Shown here: one piece after another, positions 8,298-17,359 of the stretch
Layout of the letters: every line of letters starts with the position of its first letter
How positions within the stretch are numbered: position 1 is the first letter of the stretch
Assembly (NCBI RefSeq): GCF_000720725.1
Contig: NZ_JOCQ01000002.1
Span: 62,001 to 126,000 of the forward strand
Source of the DNA: Streptomyces rimosus subsp. rimosus
GTDB taxonomy: Bacteria > Actinomycetota > Actinomycetes > Streptomycetales > Streptomycetaceae
Direction of reading: 5' to 3'
Length of the DNA stretch: 64,000 bases
Program-made: the position numbers and the translations under genes
Notes under the pieces: generated by a model
Told to the model about the DNA's origin: nothing
What the model saw: only the letters and a program-made list of their open reading frames with translations
Database searches by the model: none

Positions 8298-9676
8298 ACA
8301 GTTGCGTGTGCGCCTGCGCCCGTACGTACGCCCGGCTCCTCTGCCGCCTCGGAATCCGGCCGCTCCGCCGCTTCCAGGGCCGCAGCCTCGACCGTCATCC
8401 CACCTGCACCGCCCCGCGACCGCATGCTCCGCAGGACCAGTTGGAAGGCGCCGAGCAGCACCGCCGTCGCCAGGGCGCTGTGCCAGAGCAGGGCGTCCAG
8501 ATGGCCTGCGGAGAGGTAGGCGCCCACGGCGACGGCCGCCAGCGCGCACACCGCGCGGTCCACGATCGACTCGACCGACAGGAGGGTGGCCCGCGGGGCG
8601 CCGGCAGGTACGGCGTCGTTGACCAGTTTGCGCTGGATCGGGTACGCGAAGCCGGCCGCGGCGGCGAACACGCAGAGGAGAGCGACGACCGCCCAGGGCC
8701 CGCCGAGGGTGATGCCCGCCAGAGTGCCCGCGAGGACGAGGCTGAGGACGGAGACCCAGGCCACCGGTGTCAGGCGGCGGCCCAGCCACTGGGGGCGGGC
8801 CGAGCCCACGGCCTCCGCCACCGTCATGGCGGCGAGTACCCCGCCGTGCGCGGACTCGCCGATGCCGTGGTCGAGCAGGATCGGCTGGAAGAGGTTGACC
8901 TGGCAGATCCTGGACAGGGTGAACACGGCCACGCCCTGCACCATGACCAGCGCCAGCCACGGCGAGGAGACGACGCAGCGCAGCGCGGCCTTCGCGTCGC
9001 CGAGTGAGGTGCCGCGCCCGCCCCTCGGCGCCCGGCCCGGCGCGGCCGTACCGCGAGCCCGGGAGGGCGCTGCTGTCCGGGGCAGCGCGATGACGCATAC
9101 CAGGGAACCCGCCGCGCTCAGGGCGCTCAGGAGGTACGGGGCCGGGTGGACGAGGACCATCAGCGGCCCGACCAGGGGCCAGCACAGGATCTTCGCGGCG
9201 AGTCCCAGGGCCCGGGCGGTCCCCTCCGCCTTGAGGTAGTGCTCCTCGCACCGCTCGGCGCGCAGCCCGTCGTACAGGTAGGCGCTGGCCGCACCCGAGG
9301 TGAGGGAGCGGCCGGCGGCGATGGCGAGGAAGTGGACGAGGAAACCGGAGTACGAGGAACTGACCACCGGGGCGAGATTTGCGGCCGTCATCACGACGGC
9401 GCCGGCCCGCAGGCAGTTGCGGGTACCGATGCGGTCGGCGATCAGCCCGGTCGGGATCTCGAAGAGGCAGAAGGCCACGTAGTAGATGCTCTGGATACCG
9501 AAGATCTGCCCGTCGGAGAGGCCGGCGTCCTTCTGGTAGGCGTAGAACACCGGCATCCACCACAGCAGGTTGAACAGCAGCTGGAAGCCGTAGTTGAGGC
9601 GGATGATACGGCGGGCGGTGCCGGTCAGGGGCGTGGCCGCGGGCCGCGCCGCGGAGCGCGGGAGGCGGGGGCTCAC
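8240..9676 (-). CDS. Major facilitator superfamily transporter, likely product exporter
   Basis: A 478-residue polytopic membrane protein with about 12 hydrophobic helices and an MFS loop signature after helix 2 (LIADRIGTRNCLRAG). The GTG start at 9676 overlaps the stop of the preceding gene (GTGA), which indicates translational coupling as the last gene of the ATP-grasp/dikinase operon. The C-terminus is long, acidic and cytoplasmic. By context it would export the operon product or give self-resistance. Its 3' end overlaps the convergent HAD-like gene. Confidence 0.85.
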   Translation of the reverse strand: MSPRLPRSAARPAATPLTGTARRIIRLNYGFQLLFNLLWWMPVFYAYQKDAGLSDGQIFGIQSIYYVAFCLFEIPTGLIADRIGTRNCLRAGAVVMTAANLAPVVSSSYSGFLVHFLAIAAGRSLTSGAASAYLYDGLRAERCEEHYLKAEGTARALGLAAKILCWPLVGPLMVLVHPAPYLLSALSAAGSLVCVIALPRTAAPSRARGTAAPGRAPRGGRGTSLGDAKAALRCVVSSPWLALVMVQGVAVFTLSRICQVNLFQPILLDHGIGESAHGGVLAAMTVAEAVGSARPQWLGRRLTPVAWVSVLSLVLAGTLAGITLGGPWAVVALLCVFAAAAGFAYPIQRKLVNDAVPAGAPRATLLSVESIVDRAVCALAAVAVGAYLSAGHLDALLWHSALATAVLLGAFQLVLRSMRSRGGAGGMTVEAAALEAAERPDSEAAEEPGVRTGAGAHATVQAPRREPYARHSTTRTGR

Positions 9677-11694
9677 AGCGCGTAGGGGCGGATCTGGACC
9701 AGGCGGAAGTCGCCCTGGTCGGTCAGCAGCCACTCGATGTCCAGGGGGTCGTCCACCTCGGGGGCGCTGAAGTGGGACTGCAGCAGACGGCCGGTCAGGG
9801 ACAGGTCGGCGAGCCGGGCCCGCGTGGCGGCGGGCAGCCCCTCGTTCCAGGAACCGAGGGCGACGGTGCGTCCGCCGCCCTCGACGGTGTTGTAGAGGTA
9901 CTGCTGCGGCAGCACCTCGCCCTCGACGACCTGTTCGGGCGAGCCCGGCGAACAGTTGAGGTAGACGTTGCGGAAGTCACCGCGCCGGGTGGGGTCGCAG
10001 GTTACCAGGACGCCGCCGAGCGCGGCGGGGACGTACTCCTGGATGATCACGCCCATGTAGGTGTCGTCCAGGGATATGCCCACCTGGTGGCGCAGCCGCA
10101 CACTGCGCGGCGAGAGCAGGGAGGCCCACACCTGCCGTACGGCATCGAGGAGTTCGCCGGTGCCGTGGACGGTGGTGACGGAGTCGTAGACCCCGGCCGC
10201 GGAGAAGCCCGGCAGGTCCTCGGCGTTGGAGGAGGAGCGCACCACGAGACGGCCGCCCGCGGCGAGCGGGGCGGGGAAGGCCCGGGTGATCTCCCCGGTG
10301 ACGGAGTCGGGCATCGCGGTGTGCCGGATCAGGTGCTGGAGCTGGAGGCAGAGCGGGTCGAGGACGTTCGTGGCGTCGAGTTCGAGCGCCATCTTCAGCT
10401 TGCCGATGCCCTGCTGGAGCGCGGGGGAGGAGGTGAGGAAACGGTGCAGGAGGGAGAACGGCAGGGCCACACCCTCGGGGGCCGCGACGGTGCCGGCCAC
10501 GAAGGAGGACGCGGCCGCCCGGAGTTCGGCGGCGGAGGGCGCGTCCAGGCCGAGCCGGGCCGCGAGGTGCCCGTACAGGTCCTTACGGGGCGGGCGGGGG
10601 CGGCCGTAGAACGTGGTGAGGTCGGCCGTGCGGCTGTCGAGCACGTGGTGCAGCTCCCCGAGGTTGGCCGCCTTGGTGCCGTAGCGGTCCCGGTCGGCGC
10701 TGCGCAGCCGGTGCAGGGAGAGTACGGGCGCGTCCTCCAGGAGCGGCGGTTCCAGGCGGATGCGCTGCTGGTGCCAGGCCGGGGCGCGCAGTTCGGGGGC
10801 CTGCTCCAGCCGCTCCAGGGTGATCTCGTCCTCGCGGACCCGGTAGCGGACCCAGGCCCCGTCCAGCCCGTCCTTCTCGACGAGCTGGTCCAGGTCGCGG
10901 ACGACCGCGTTGGGGATGCCCCATCCGGAGGCGAGGACGTTGGTGTGGGACAGCGGGGTGATGGGCGCGGTGTTGATGAACCCGGCCACCCGCTGCACAC
11001 CGTCCGGCAGGCAGGGCATGGCGACGATGTCCGACCAGCCGAGCCCGCCGGCCGCCGCCTCGTACTCCGCCACGGTCTCGAAGCAGCGCAGCCGGCCGGT
11101 GGCTTCCCCGGTGTTGAGCGGCATGCGGACCCTGGAGCCGAAGAGCTGGTGGCCGAGGATGCGCGGCACCCGCTGCTCACTGACCGAGGCCAGCGCCTCC
11201 TCCTGGCCGTGGTTGGCGGGCTTGAGCAGGAGCGGCAACCTTCCGTCCACACGCTCCCGGACGAAGAGATAGAAGAATTCCAGCAGCTCCCCGTGCATGG
11301 TGTCGGCCTCGGTCGTCTCCAGTACGAGGAAGGTGCGCTCGCGGTCCTCCCGGCCCTCCCGGTCCTCGTCGGTGTGCAGGGACAGCACCCCGAGCAGGAA
11401 GCGGCGCTCGGGGTCCATGTAGACGGACGCGTTGAACTCGTCCAGCCGGGCGTCGAGTTCGGCGAGGTCCATGCCGAGGACGCGGGTGGCGATGTAGTTC
11501 ACGTGGAAGGGGTGCGCGGCCGTGTCGAGCAGGTGCCAGGTGGCCTCGGCGCGGTCGACGACGACCTTGAGGTACGGGTGGCCTGCCAGGACTCCGGACA
11601 GCGTACGGAACAGCGGCAGCGAGAGGTTCTCGCCGACGACCGTGCGGTCGGTCGCGGGGTCCGCGACGCCGACGGGGAGCTGGGTGGTGGTCAT
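9673..11694 (-). CDS. Dikinase-like enzyme: swivelling-His domain followed by PEP synthase-type ATP-binding domain
   Basis: 673 residues. The C-terminal half is a PPDK_N/PEP-synthase ATP-binding domain: YGTKAANLGEL (339-348), LVVRSSSNAEDLPGFSAAGV (483-502) and a final DIEWLL...FRLVQIRP. Before it is TPLSHTNVLASGWGIP (247-261), which resembles the phosphohistidine swivel domain, with His250 the probable phosphocarrier. This order (His, then ATP domain) matches alpha-glucan water dikinases rather than PEP synthase, and no PEP-binding barrel is present. The first ~230 residues are unrecognised. The likely chemistry is transfer of the ATP beta-phosphate through His250 to a small molecule. It overlaps the ATP-grasp gene by four bases (ATGA). 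Confidence 0.8.
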   Translation of the reverse strand: MTTTQLPVGVADPATDRTVVGENLSLPLFRTLSGVLAGHPYLKVVVDRAEATWHLLDTAAHPFHVNYIATRVLGMDLAELDARLDEFNASVYMDPERRFLLGVLSLHTDEDREGREDRERTFLVLETTEADTMHGELLEFFYLFVRERVDGRLPLLLKPANHGQEEALASVSEQRVPRILGHQLFGSRVRMPLNTGEATGRLRCFETVAEYEAAAGGLGWSDIVAMPCLPDGVQRVAGFINTAPITPLSHTNVLASGWGIPNAVVRDLDQLVEKDGLDGAWVRYRVREDEITLERLEQAPELRAPAWHQQRIRLEPPLLEDAPVLSLHRLRSADRDRYGTKAANLGELHHVLDSRTADLTTFYGRPRPPRKDLYGHLAARLGLDAPSAAELRAAASSFVAGTVAAPEGVALPFSLLHRFLTSSPALQQGIGKLKMALELDATNVLDPLCLQLQHLIRHTAMPDSVTGEITRAFPAPLAAGGRLVVRSSSNAEDLPGFSAAGVYDSVTTVHGTGELLDAVRQVWASLLSPRSVRLRHQVGISLDDTYMGVIIQEYVPAALGGVLVTCDPTRRGDFRNVYLNCSPGSPEQVVEGEVLPQQYLYNTVEGGGRTVALGSWNEGLPAATRARLADLSLTGRLLQSHFSAPEVDDPLDIEWLLTDQGDFRLVQIRPYAL

Positions 11695-13163
11695 ACGGCG
11701 ACTCCCTCGGACGGTACGGCCGGCCGGACACGCGGGCGGGCAGGGGACGGTGGCGGTGCGGCTTCGGAACGGGGCCGGGCGGCCGGGGCGCCGGACCGCG
11801 GCGCGGCGGGCACGGCGGGCGGCAGCACGTGGGGCAGCGCGTCCACCAGAGCCGTGAAGTCCCGCAGCACGGTGCGCGCGTCGGTGGCGGAGAGCAGGCA
11901 CAGGGCCGCCATCGTGTTGGCACCGCCGGCGGGGTCGTAGACCGGCACGGTGCTGCCGTCGGGCAGGGAACTCTCCGGTACGACCGAGAGCGTGCTGCCC
12001 TCGCTCAGCGCGACGGCCTCCCGCACCACGGGGAAGTCCCACAGCCTGCGGTCCCGCCAGGCCGCGCCGTGGCCGTCCACCGCGAGGACGACGAGGGAAC
12101 CCGCGGCGCCCCGTGCCTGCTCCGGGCCGAGGACCCGCTCGGGCCAGTCGACCGGACGGCCCAGCAGGTGGTCCACGAGCATGCCGACGACGTCGAGCCC
12201 GAACACCTCCTCGATCTGCGGGACGGTCATCGCGCCGCCGAACCGGGCGGCCGTCTCGATCAGCCACATCCGCCCGTCGGCGCCGAGCTTGATCTCGGTG
12301 TGGGTGCCGCAGTCGCGCAGGCCGAGGGCGTCCACGGCCTCCCGGGCGAGGGCCACGACGCGATCCTGGAGGTCGGCCGGAAGCAGCGCGGGGGTGATGC
12401 CGGCGCGCTCGGTGAACGGCTGCACCGTCGGCATCCGGCCGCTGACGCAGACCGGCCGGAAGACGCCGCCGGTCACCACGCCCTCGACGCTGACGTAGTC
12501 GCCCCAGCCGGGCTCGTCGAACCAGCCCGCGGTGTCGCCGGTCACGATCTCCTCGACCACGAAGTGCCCGGCCGCCTCGGCCACATGGAGCTCGGCGAAG
12601 CCCAGCCGGGCGGACTGGTCCATGGTCTCGCGCGAGCGCCGCCAGGCGGTGTCGGCCTCCTGCGGGGAGCCGATGATCTGGTGGGCGGTGGAACCGGCGC
12701 TCCAGGCCGCCTTCAGCAGCAGGGGAGCAGTCAGGGTGGCGACGGCCTCGTGCAGGTCCGCCTGCGTGGCGACGGGACGGAACGCGGGCTGCGGCAGGCC
12801 GTGCCGGTGCCAGGTGTGCCGCATCATCCGCTTGTCGCGGGCGAGCGCGGCGGCGTCTCCCGCCCCGGCGAGACCGAGCGCCTCACACGCCTCGGCGACG
12901 GCCACGACCGCGTACTCGGAGAAGGTGAGGACCGCGTCCGCGCCGACGGCTCCGGCCCGCGAGACGATCAACGAGACCAGGTCGGACCGCTCCGCGTCGG
13001 TGGGCGTCACGACCGAGGCGCACAGGCGCTCCGCGGACGCGGCGACCGACGGCGGAAGCGCGCTGAGCGCCAGCAGGTGCACGTCCGCTCGCGCGGCTGC
13101 CCGGGACAGGACATGGCCGAGCGGCGGACCGCCCTTGGCGTGCACCAACAGCACCGTGCTCAC
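11691..13163 (-). CDS. ATP-grasp carboxylate-amine ligase
   Basis: 490 residues. It has an N-terminal nucleotide-binding-like region (VLLVHAKGG), a central ATP-grasp core beginning near RDKRMMRHTWHRHGLPQP, and the metal/ATP site TEIKLGADGRMWLIETAARFGG split across about residues 285-307. This is the layout of L-amino-acid ligases and related enzymes that form amide bonds through an acyl-phosphate. The C-terminal ~45 residues are Pro/Ala/Arg-rich. The GTG start at 13163 has AGGAGA upstream. It is first in an operon coupled to a dikinase-like enzyme and an MFS exporter, and it may build a dipeptide-like product. Confidence 0.85.
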   Translation of the reverse strand: MSTVLLVHAKGGPPLGHVLSRAAARADVHLLALSALPPSVAASAERLCASVVTPTDAERSDLVSLIVSRAGAVGADAVLTFSEYAVVAVAEACEALGLAGAGDAAALARDKRMMRHTWHRHGLPQPAFRPVATQADLHEAVATLTAPLLLKAAWSAGSTAHQIIGSPQEADTAWRRSRETMDQSARLGFAELHVAEAAGHFVVEEIVTGDTAGWFDEPGWGDYVSVEGVVTGGVFRPVCVSGRMPTVQPFTERAGITPALLPADLQDRVVALAREAVDALGLRDCGTHTEIKLGADGRMWLIETAARFGGAMTVPQIEEVFGLDVVGMLVDHLLGRPVDWPERVLGPEQARGAAGSLVVLAVDGHGAAWRDRRLWDFPVVREAVALSEGSTLSVVPESSLPDGSTVPVYDPAGGANTMAALCLLSATDARTVLRDFTALVDALPHVLPPAVPAAPRSGAPAARPRSEAAPPPSPARPRVRPAVPSEGVAV

Positions 13164-13536
13164 GGAAATTCGTCTCCTATCGCTTGTCACTTGTCTGTTC
13201 GCCCGTCCGTCCGGGGCGCCGGGCCGTGGCCCGGCCCCGCTGCCCGTCAACCGTGACCGGGCACCATGACGCAACCCGCGTAGAACACGGCGGGTAACCG
13301 TCGCTACACACAAGGGAATCAGAAGGCGGGTGCCGGAAGTGCCGCCGGAGGCGGGCGCCAATCAGGCAAATGCCAAAGTCGTGGACATCGTTGGAGTGCG
13401 GACGAAGGTTGTGGATCACCTATGGCAAGCTGCCCCGGCGACGCGCTCACGTACCGCAGTCGGCCGATAACCGAGCATGGCCGGACTCCGCACGGGATAG
13501 GCATCGCCCTGTCACTTCCCGCCGCCCGGCGGGAAC
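13164..13536. promoter_or_regulatory. Divergent promoter region of the ATP-grasp operon and the LuxR regulator
   Basis: 373 bases with no gene, expected to carry both promoters. A strong inverted repeat (CCGGGCC, two-base centre, GGCCCGG) lies at 13219-13234, about 60 bases upstream of the ATP-grasp start. It could be an operator or a transcription barrier. No canonical -10/-35 pair is obvious. Confidence 0.45.
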
Positions 13537-14829
13537 ATGGACGGAAAGGCCGTCGTGGACGATTCCGGTCTCAGAGCACTGCTGGAGCACCTCCCCGTGT
13601 CCTGGTGGGAGGCCGACGAGCAGGGGCGCGTCAAGGAACGGGGCGGCGGGGCCTTCGCCGACCTGCCCACCGCGCAACGCTTCCTGGACCGCGCGCGCCA
13701 AGAGCTGCCTGCTCAGGGAGACGCCCTCCAAGGGGGCCACTCCCTCGTCCAGTTCGACGGCCGGACCTTCACCGTGAGATGGCCCCAGGACGGAAGCCGG
13801 GGCTGGACGCGCGGGCTCGCGATGGAGGCCGGCGCGCAGCCCGCGGGCGGCCGGCCGTACGCCGCGTTCGCGGACTTCGCCGACTTCGCGCCGGCCGCGG
13901 CCTTCCTCCGCGACCCCGACGGCCGCTACTTATGGGCCAATCACGCCTACGCGCATCTCTACGGCACCACACCGGAGCGGGTCGTCGGCAGCCGTATCGA
14001 GGACTTCGACACCCCCGCCGACGCCGACCGGTTCCGGGCCCTGGACCAGGAGATCCTCCGCCGCGGCAAGCCGGTCCGCCACCACCTGCGCTACCACCGT
14101 TCGGACGGCAGCACCGGGCAGGCGGCCGGCCACCGCTTCCCGGTCCAGGAGAACGGCCGGACCTGTGTGGCCGGGATCTATGTCGACATCACCGACCACG
14201 TCCGCGCGACGAGCCAGCGCCGGGAGGCCGAGGAGAATCTGCGCGCACTGCGGGATTACAGCGGTCTGCCCTGTGCGCTGCTCTCGGTCGGCGGCCGTAT
14301 CGAACAGGCGGGCACGGCCGCTGCCGAACTGTTCCGGACACGCCTGTCCGACCTCGTCGGCCGCCGTGCGCACACCCTGCTCGCCGCCACGCCCGACCTG
14401 CGCCCCCTGCGCCGCGCCTGGGAGGGGCTGATCACCCGTCGCATCAGGCGGGCGGAGACCTCCGCCGTACTCCTGGACACCGAGGGGCGCCAGCGCCGCG
14501 CCCAGCTCCACCTGTCCACGGTGAGCGGGCCCGTCGGCCGTGTCGCGCACGTGTGGGCCGTCGTCACCGACCAGAGCATCGCCCACGAGGCCCACCCGCC
14601 GCTCACCGCCGCGCAGATCCGCATACTGTCCCTCCTCGCCGGCGGCCGCACCAACGGCGAGATCGCCACCTCGCTGAAGCTCTCCCGGCAGGCGGTCGAC
14701 TACCACCTCAGCCGGCTCCGGGACCTGCTGGGCGCCGAGACCAGGCCCGCCCTCGTCGCCCGTGCCTACGTCCTGGGCATCCTCGCTCCCCGCGCCTGGC
14801 CGCCGCGCCCGGCCACCGGGAGGCTGTGA
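13537..14829 (+). CDS. PAS-domain LuxR-family regulator with a TTA codon
   Basis: 430 residues. A PAS domain (about 115-205, including AAFLRDPDGRYLWANHAY and IYVDITDHV) is followed by a second PAS-like segment (about 220-330) and a C-terminal LuxR-type helix-turn-helix (about 360-420, LTAAQIRILSLLAGG, TNGEIATSLKLSRQAVDYHL). Codon 132 is TTA (13930-13932). In Streptomyces this codon is typical of pathway regulators that need the bldA tRNA. The gene is divergent from the ATP-grasp/dikinase/MFS operon and is its obvious candidate regulator. The ATG at 13537 is preceded by GGCGGGA. Confidence 0.88.
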   Translation: MDGKAVVDDSGLRALLEHLPVSWWEADEQGRVKERGGGAFADLPTAQRFLDRARQELPAQGDALQGGHSLVQFDGRTFTVRWPQDGSRGWTRGLAMEAGAQPAGGRPYAAFADFADFAPAAAFLRDPDGRYLWANHAYAHLYGTTPERVVGSRIEDFDTPADADRFRALDQEILRRGKPVRHHLRYHRSDGSTGQAAGHRFPVQENGRTCVAGIYVDITDHVRATSQRREAEENLRALRDYSGLPCALLSVGGRIEQAGTAAAELFRTRLSDLVGRRAHTLLAATPDLRPLRRAWEGLITRRIRRAETSAVLLDTEGRQRRAQLHLSTVSGPVGRVAHVWAVVTDQSIAHEAHPPLTAAQIRILSLLAGGRTNGEIATSLKLSRQAVDYHLSRLRDLLGAETRPALVARAYVLGILAPRAWPPRPATGRL

Positions 14830-15294
14830 TGCCGGCGGCCCTCGGTGGTCAGCCGGGTACCCGGACGAGCGAGGCGGTGACGACGCGTGCGGTGCGGACG
14901 ATAGCCGCACGCTGAAATGGCGGTCTCGATGCTCATTCGACGCTCGTCCTGATGGGGCATCACCTGGCTGATAGCGCAGTTCGCGCCAGCTGGTAGGCGT
15001 GCGCTGTTGAGGGCTGGGTTTCCCGCAACCCGCCGGGTCCCGGCGCCGCCGATTGCAGCGACAAGCGCGCTGCTTCCGTACTTCGGTGAGCCGGACATCT
15101 GGCATAGCAGGTGCTCAACAGGTGGGGACGTGCGCTCGCACGGTCCGTCCACGAGTTGGCCGCCTGCTACCCGAACGCACCCGCGGGCCGGCTCGTCCGC
15201 CGAAGGCGCAGGCTTTGGCCGTAACTGTTTGCCGACGCTAAGGTATGCCGCCGTACTCGGCGGATCGCTCCCTTGACGAAGGTGGGATGGGCTC
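14830..15294. other. 465-bp gene-free region
   Basis: The region lies between the LuxR regulator and the sigma-factor gene. No frame shows a recognisable family. Base composition is less extreme than in neighbouring genes. I see no insertion-sequence ends. The only interpretable site is the candidate promoter near 15215-15244. Confidence 0.4.
15215..15244 (+). promoter_or_regulatory. Candidate promoter for the sigma-AbfB gene
   Basis: TTGGCC at 15215-15220 and TAAGGT at 15239-15244, separated by 18 bases, about 50 bases upstream of the ATG at 15295. Acceptable match to a vegetative promoter by eye only. Confidence 0.35.
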
Positions 15295-16860
15295 ATGGAC
15301 GCGGGCCATGTGGAGCTGGTTGTCGCGGCGCAGGCCGGTGACGGCCGGGCGCGCGAGAAGCTGATCGCCGCGTACCTGCCGTTGCTCTACAACATCGTCG
15401 GGCGGGCGTTGAGCGGACATGCCGACGTCGACGACGTCGTCCAGGAAACGCTGCTGCGCGTGGTACGCGACCTGCCCGACCTGCGTGCTCCGGAAAGTTT
15501 CCGCTCCTGGCTGGTGTCGATCGCGCTCCGCCAGGTCAATACCCACTGGCACCGGCAACGCACTCTCGCCGACCGGACCACGGTCATCGACGAGGCACTC
15601 CGGACACCACATGCCGGCGCCGCGCTCGAAGACATGACGATCCTGCGTCTGCACATGTCGGACGAGCGCCGTCAGGTGGTCGAAGCCGCCCGGTGGCTCG
15701 ACCCGGACCACCGGGTGCTGCTGTCGCTGTGGTGGCAGGAATGCGCCGGTTTGCTGAGCCGTCAGGACATCGCCGACGCGATGGGGCTCAGCGCCGCCCA
15801 CGCCGGAGTACGTTTGCAGCGCATGCGCGAGCAACTGGAACTGAGCCGGACGATCGTCGCCGCGCTGGGGGCGGACCCGCGCTGTCCGCAGCTGAACGAG
15901 ACCGTCGTCGGCTGGGACGGTCTCCGTACATCGGTGTGGCGCAAGCGGATCGCACGGCACACCCGCGACTGCCCGGTCTGCACGACGACCGAACGGGTTC
16001 CGGCCGAACTGCTGCTTCTCAACATCGCGCCGCTGGCCGTCCCGGCCGCACTCCTCGCCGCGCTGGCCGCCAAGGGCCTGCTGTCGGGTACGGCTGCCGC
16101 GGGCGCCGCCGGGCTGGCCGCGGCACACGTCAGTGTCGGCACGGCGACGGGGGGAAGCAGTCTGCACGGCTCGCTGCTCGGCAAACTGCACGTGGTGACC
16201 GCTCATCCGGTGGTGAGCCTCGCCACCGGCGCGGTGCTCGTCGCCGGGGCCGCCACTTATGCGGCCTGGCCCGAACCGGCGCCCCGGACGCCCGCCGTCA
16301 TCGCCGCTCCCGAGGTCGGCACCCCCACGCCGCTCCCGACGCGCGCCCCCACGCCGACCCCGTCGCGTACCACCACCTCGCCCAAACCGTCCCCGGCGAG
16401 TCCGTCCGCCGTCGCAGGAACGGTTCCGCTGGGCGCCCAGTCGCTGGAGTCCGTGGACCAGCCCGGCCTGTTCGTCACGTATGCCGGCGACTTCGCGACG
16501 CTCGGCGGGCGAGTCCCCGCGCCCGGCGGCGCACAGGCACCGCAACGGATCGCCTTCACGGTCGTCGGGGGACTGGCCGACACACGGTGCGTCACGCTCC
16601 GCGCCGCGGACGGCCGGTATCTTCGCCATCAGTACCTGCGGCTACGGCTGAGCACCAATGACGGCAGCCAACTGTTCCGTGAAGACGCCACCTTCTGTCC
16701 GCGCCCCGGGGCGGTCGCCGGGTCGGTGACCCTGCACGCGCACAACTATCCCGGATCGGTCCTCCGCCACCGCGACGGTGGCATCTGGCTCGATGGCTCC
16801 GACGGCACTCGGGCCTTCGCCGGCCAGGCTTCCTTCATCTCGCGCGGGGCCCGGGCCTGA
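15295..16860 (+). CDS. Single-chain ECF sigma factor with anti-sigma zinc motif, transmembrane segments and AbfB sugar-binding domain
   Basis: 521 residues. Sigma region 2 (about 20-90, including DVDDVVQETLLRVVRDL) and region 4 (about 125-190, HTH around SRQDIADAMGLSAAHAGVRL) are followed by H222xxxC226xxC229, exactly the HX3CX2C motif of zinc anti-sigma factors. Hydrophobic segments (about 240-285 and 305-325), a Pro/Thr/Ser linker (326-375) and a C-terminal AbfB-type beta-trefoil (about 378-521: GRYLRHQYLRLRL, FREDATFCPRPG, SVTLHAHNYPG) complete it. Sigma, inhibitor and sensor thus seem to be one protein. Arabinofuranosyl sensing is inferred from the AbfB family and from the xylan-degrading genes that follow. 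Confidence 0.88.
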   Translation: MDAGHVELVVAAQAGDGRAREKLIAAYLPLLYNIVGRALSGHADVDDVVQETLLRVVRDLPDLRAPESFRSWLVSIALRQVNTHWHRQRTLADRTTVIDEALRTPHAGAALEDMTILRLHMSDERRQVVEAARWLDPDHRVLLSLWWQECAGLLSRQDIADAMGLSAAHAGVRLQRMREQLELSRTIVAALGADPRCPQLNETVVGWDGLRTSVWRKRIARHTRDCPVCTTTERVPAELLLLNIAPLAVPAALLAALAAKGLLSGTAAAGAAGLAAAHVSVGTATGGSSLHGSLLGKLHVVTAHPVVSLATGAVLVAGAATYAAWPEPAPRTPAVIAAPEVGTPTPLPTRAPTPTPSRTTTSPKPSPASPSAVAGTVPLGAQSLESVDQPGLFVTYAGDFATLGGRVPAPGGAQAPQRIAFTVVGGLADTRCVTLRAADGRYLRHQYLRLRLSTNDGSQLFREDATFCPRPGAVAGSVTLHAHNYPGSVLRHRDGGIWLDGSDGTRAFAGQASFISRGARA

Positions 16861-17359
16861 GAACCGCCTTACGAGAATCCTGGGCCGGGTCGCTCAGTGA
16901 CAGCCGGCGATTCCCCAGCACGAGCCCACACCACGCCCCCACCCCGCAGTGAGCCGAGCGCTGCGCCGAATCCAGGTTCGGTCCGCATTTCATTGACGGC
17001 TGCCCAGCCGTAACAGCTCTGAATTCCTCCCCACGGGGACGACCGGACCACAGCGCTCGGCATAACACTTTTTGCCTGCGAGATGCATCACCGAGCAATC
17101 CTCCGGGCGACGCGACTTTTCTGTTACGGGACCGGGAGTTCGAAAGCCTCCACTTCAGGGGTGACCTTCCCGCCGCTCGCCATGACGTGCTGGCGTGGCA
17201 GGTCTCCCACATCCCGTTGACGTATCCCCTGAAGAAAGCGGCTCCCATGACGCGACACACCCACGAACCCCGGGTGACCGGTGGGCAGGAACGGACCCAC
17301 GTCCTGCACCGCACCCGCCCCGTGGCAGATCAGGTGACCCGCGCCCCCCGAGGAGAATC
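16861..17359. other. 499-bp region upstream of the xylanase gene
   Basis: No convincing gene. It should contain the promoter of the xylanase gene, possibly one read by the neighbouring ECF sigma factor. A TGGCAGGTCTCCCA element is noted separately. Confidence 0.4.
17196..17209. promoter_or_regulatory. CebR-like operator candidate
   Basis: TGGCAGGTCTCCCA matches the palindromic TGGGAGCGCTCCCA box of the LacI-family cellulose repressor CebR at 11 of 14 positions. It lies about 150 bases upstream of the xylanase start. The three mismatches break the symmetry, so this is tentative. Confidence 0.25.

Noticed and set aside
14830..15294. Possible insertion-sequence remnant before the sigma-AbfB gene
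   Set aside because: The less extreme base composition first suggested a transposase fragment, but no catalytic motif, terminal inverted repeat or target duplication could be found.
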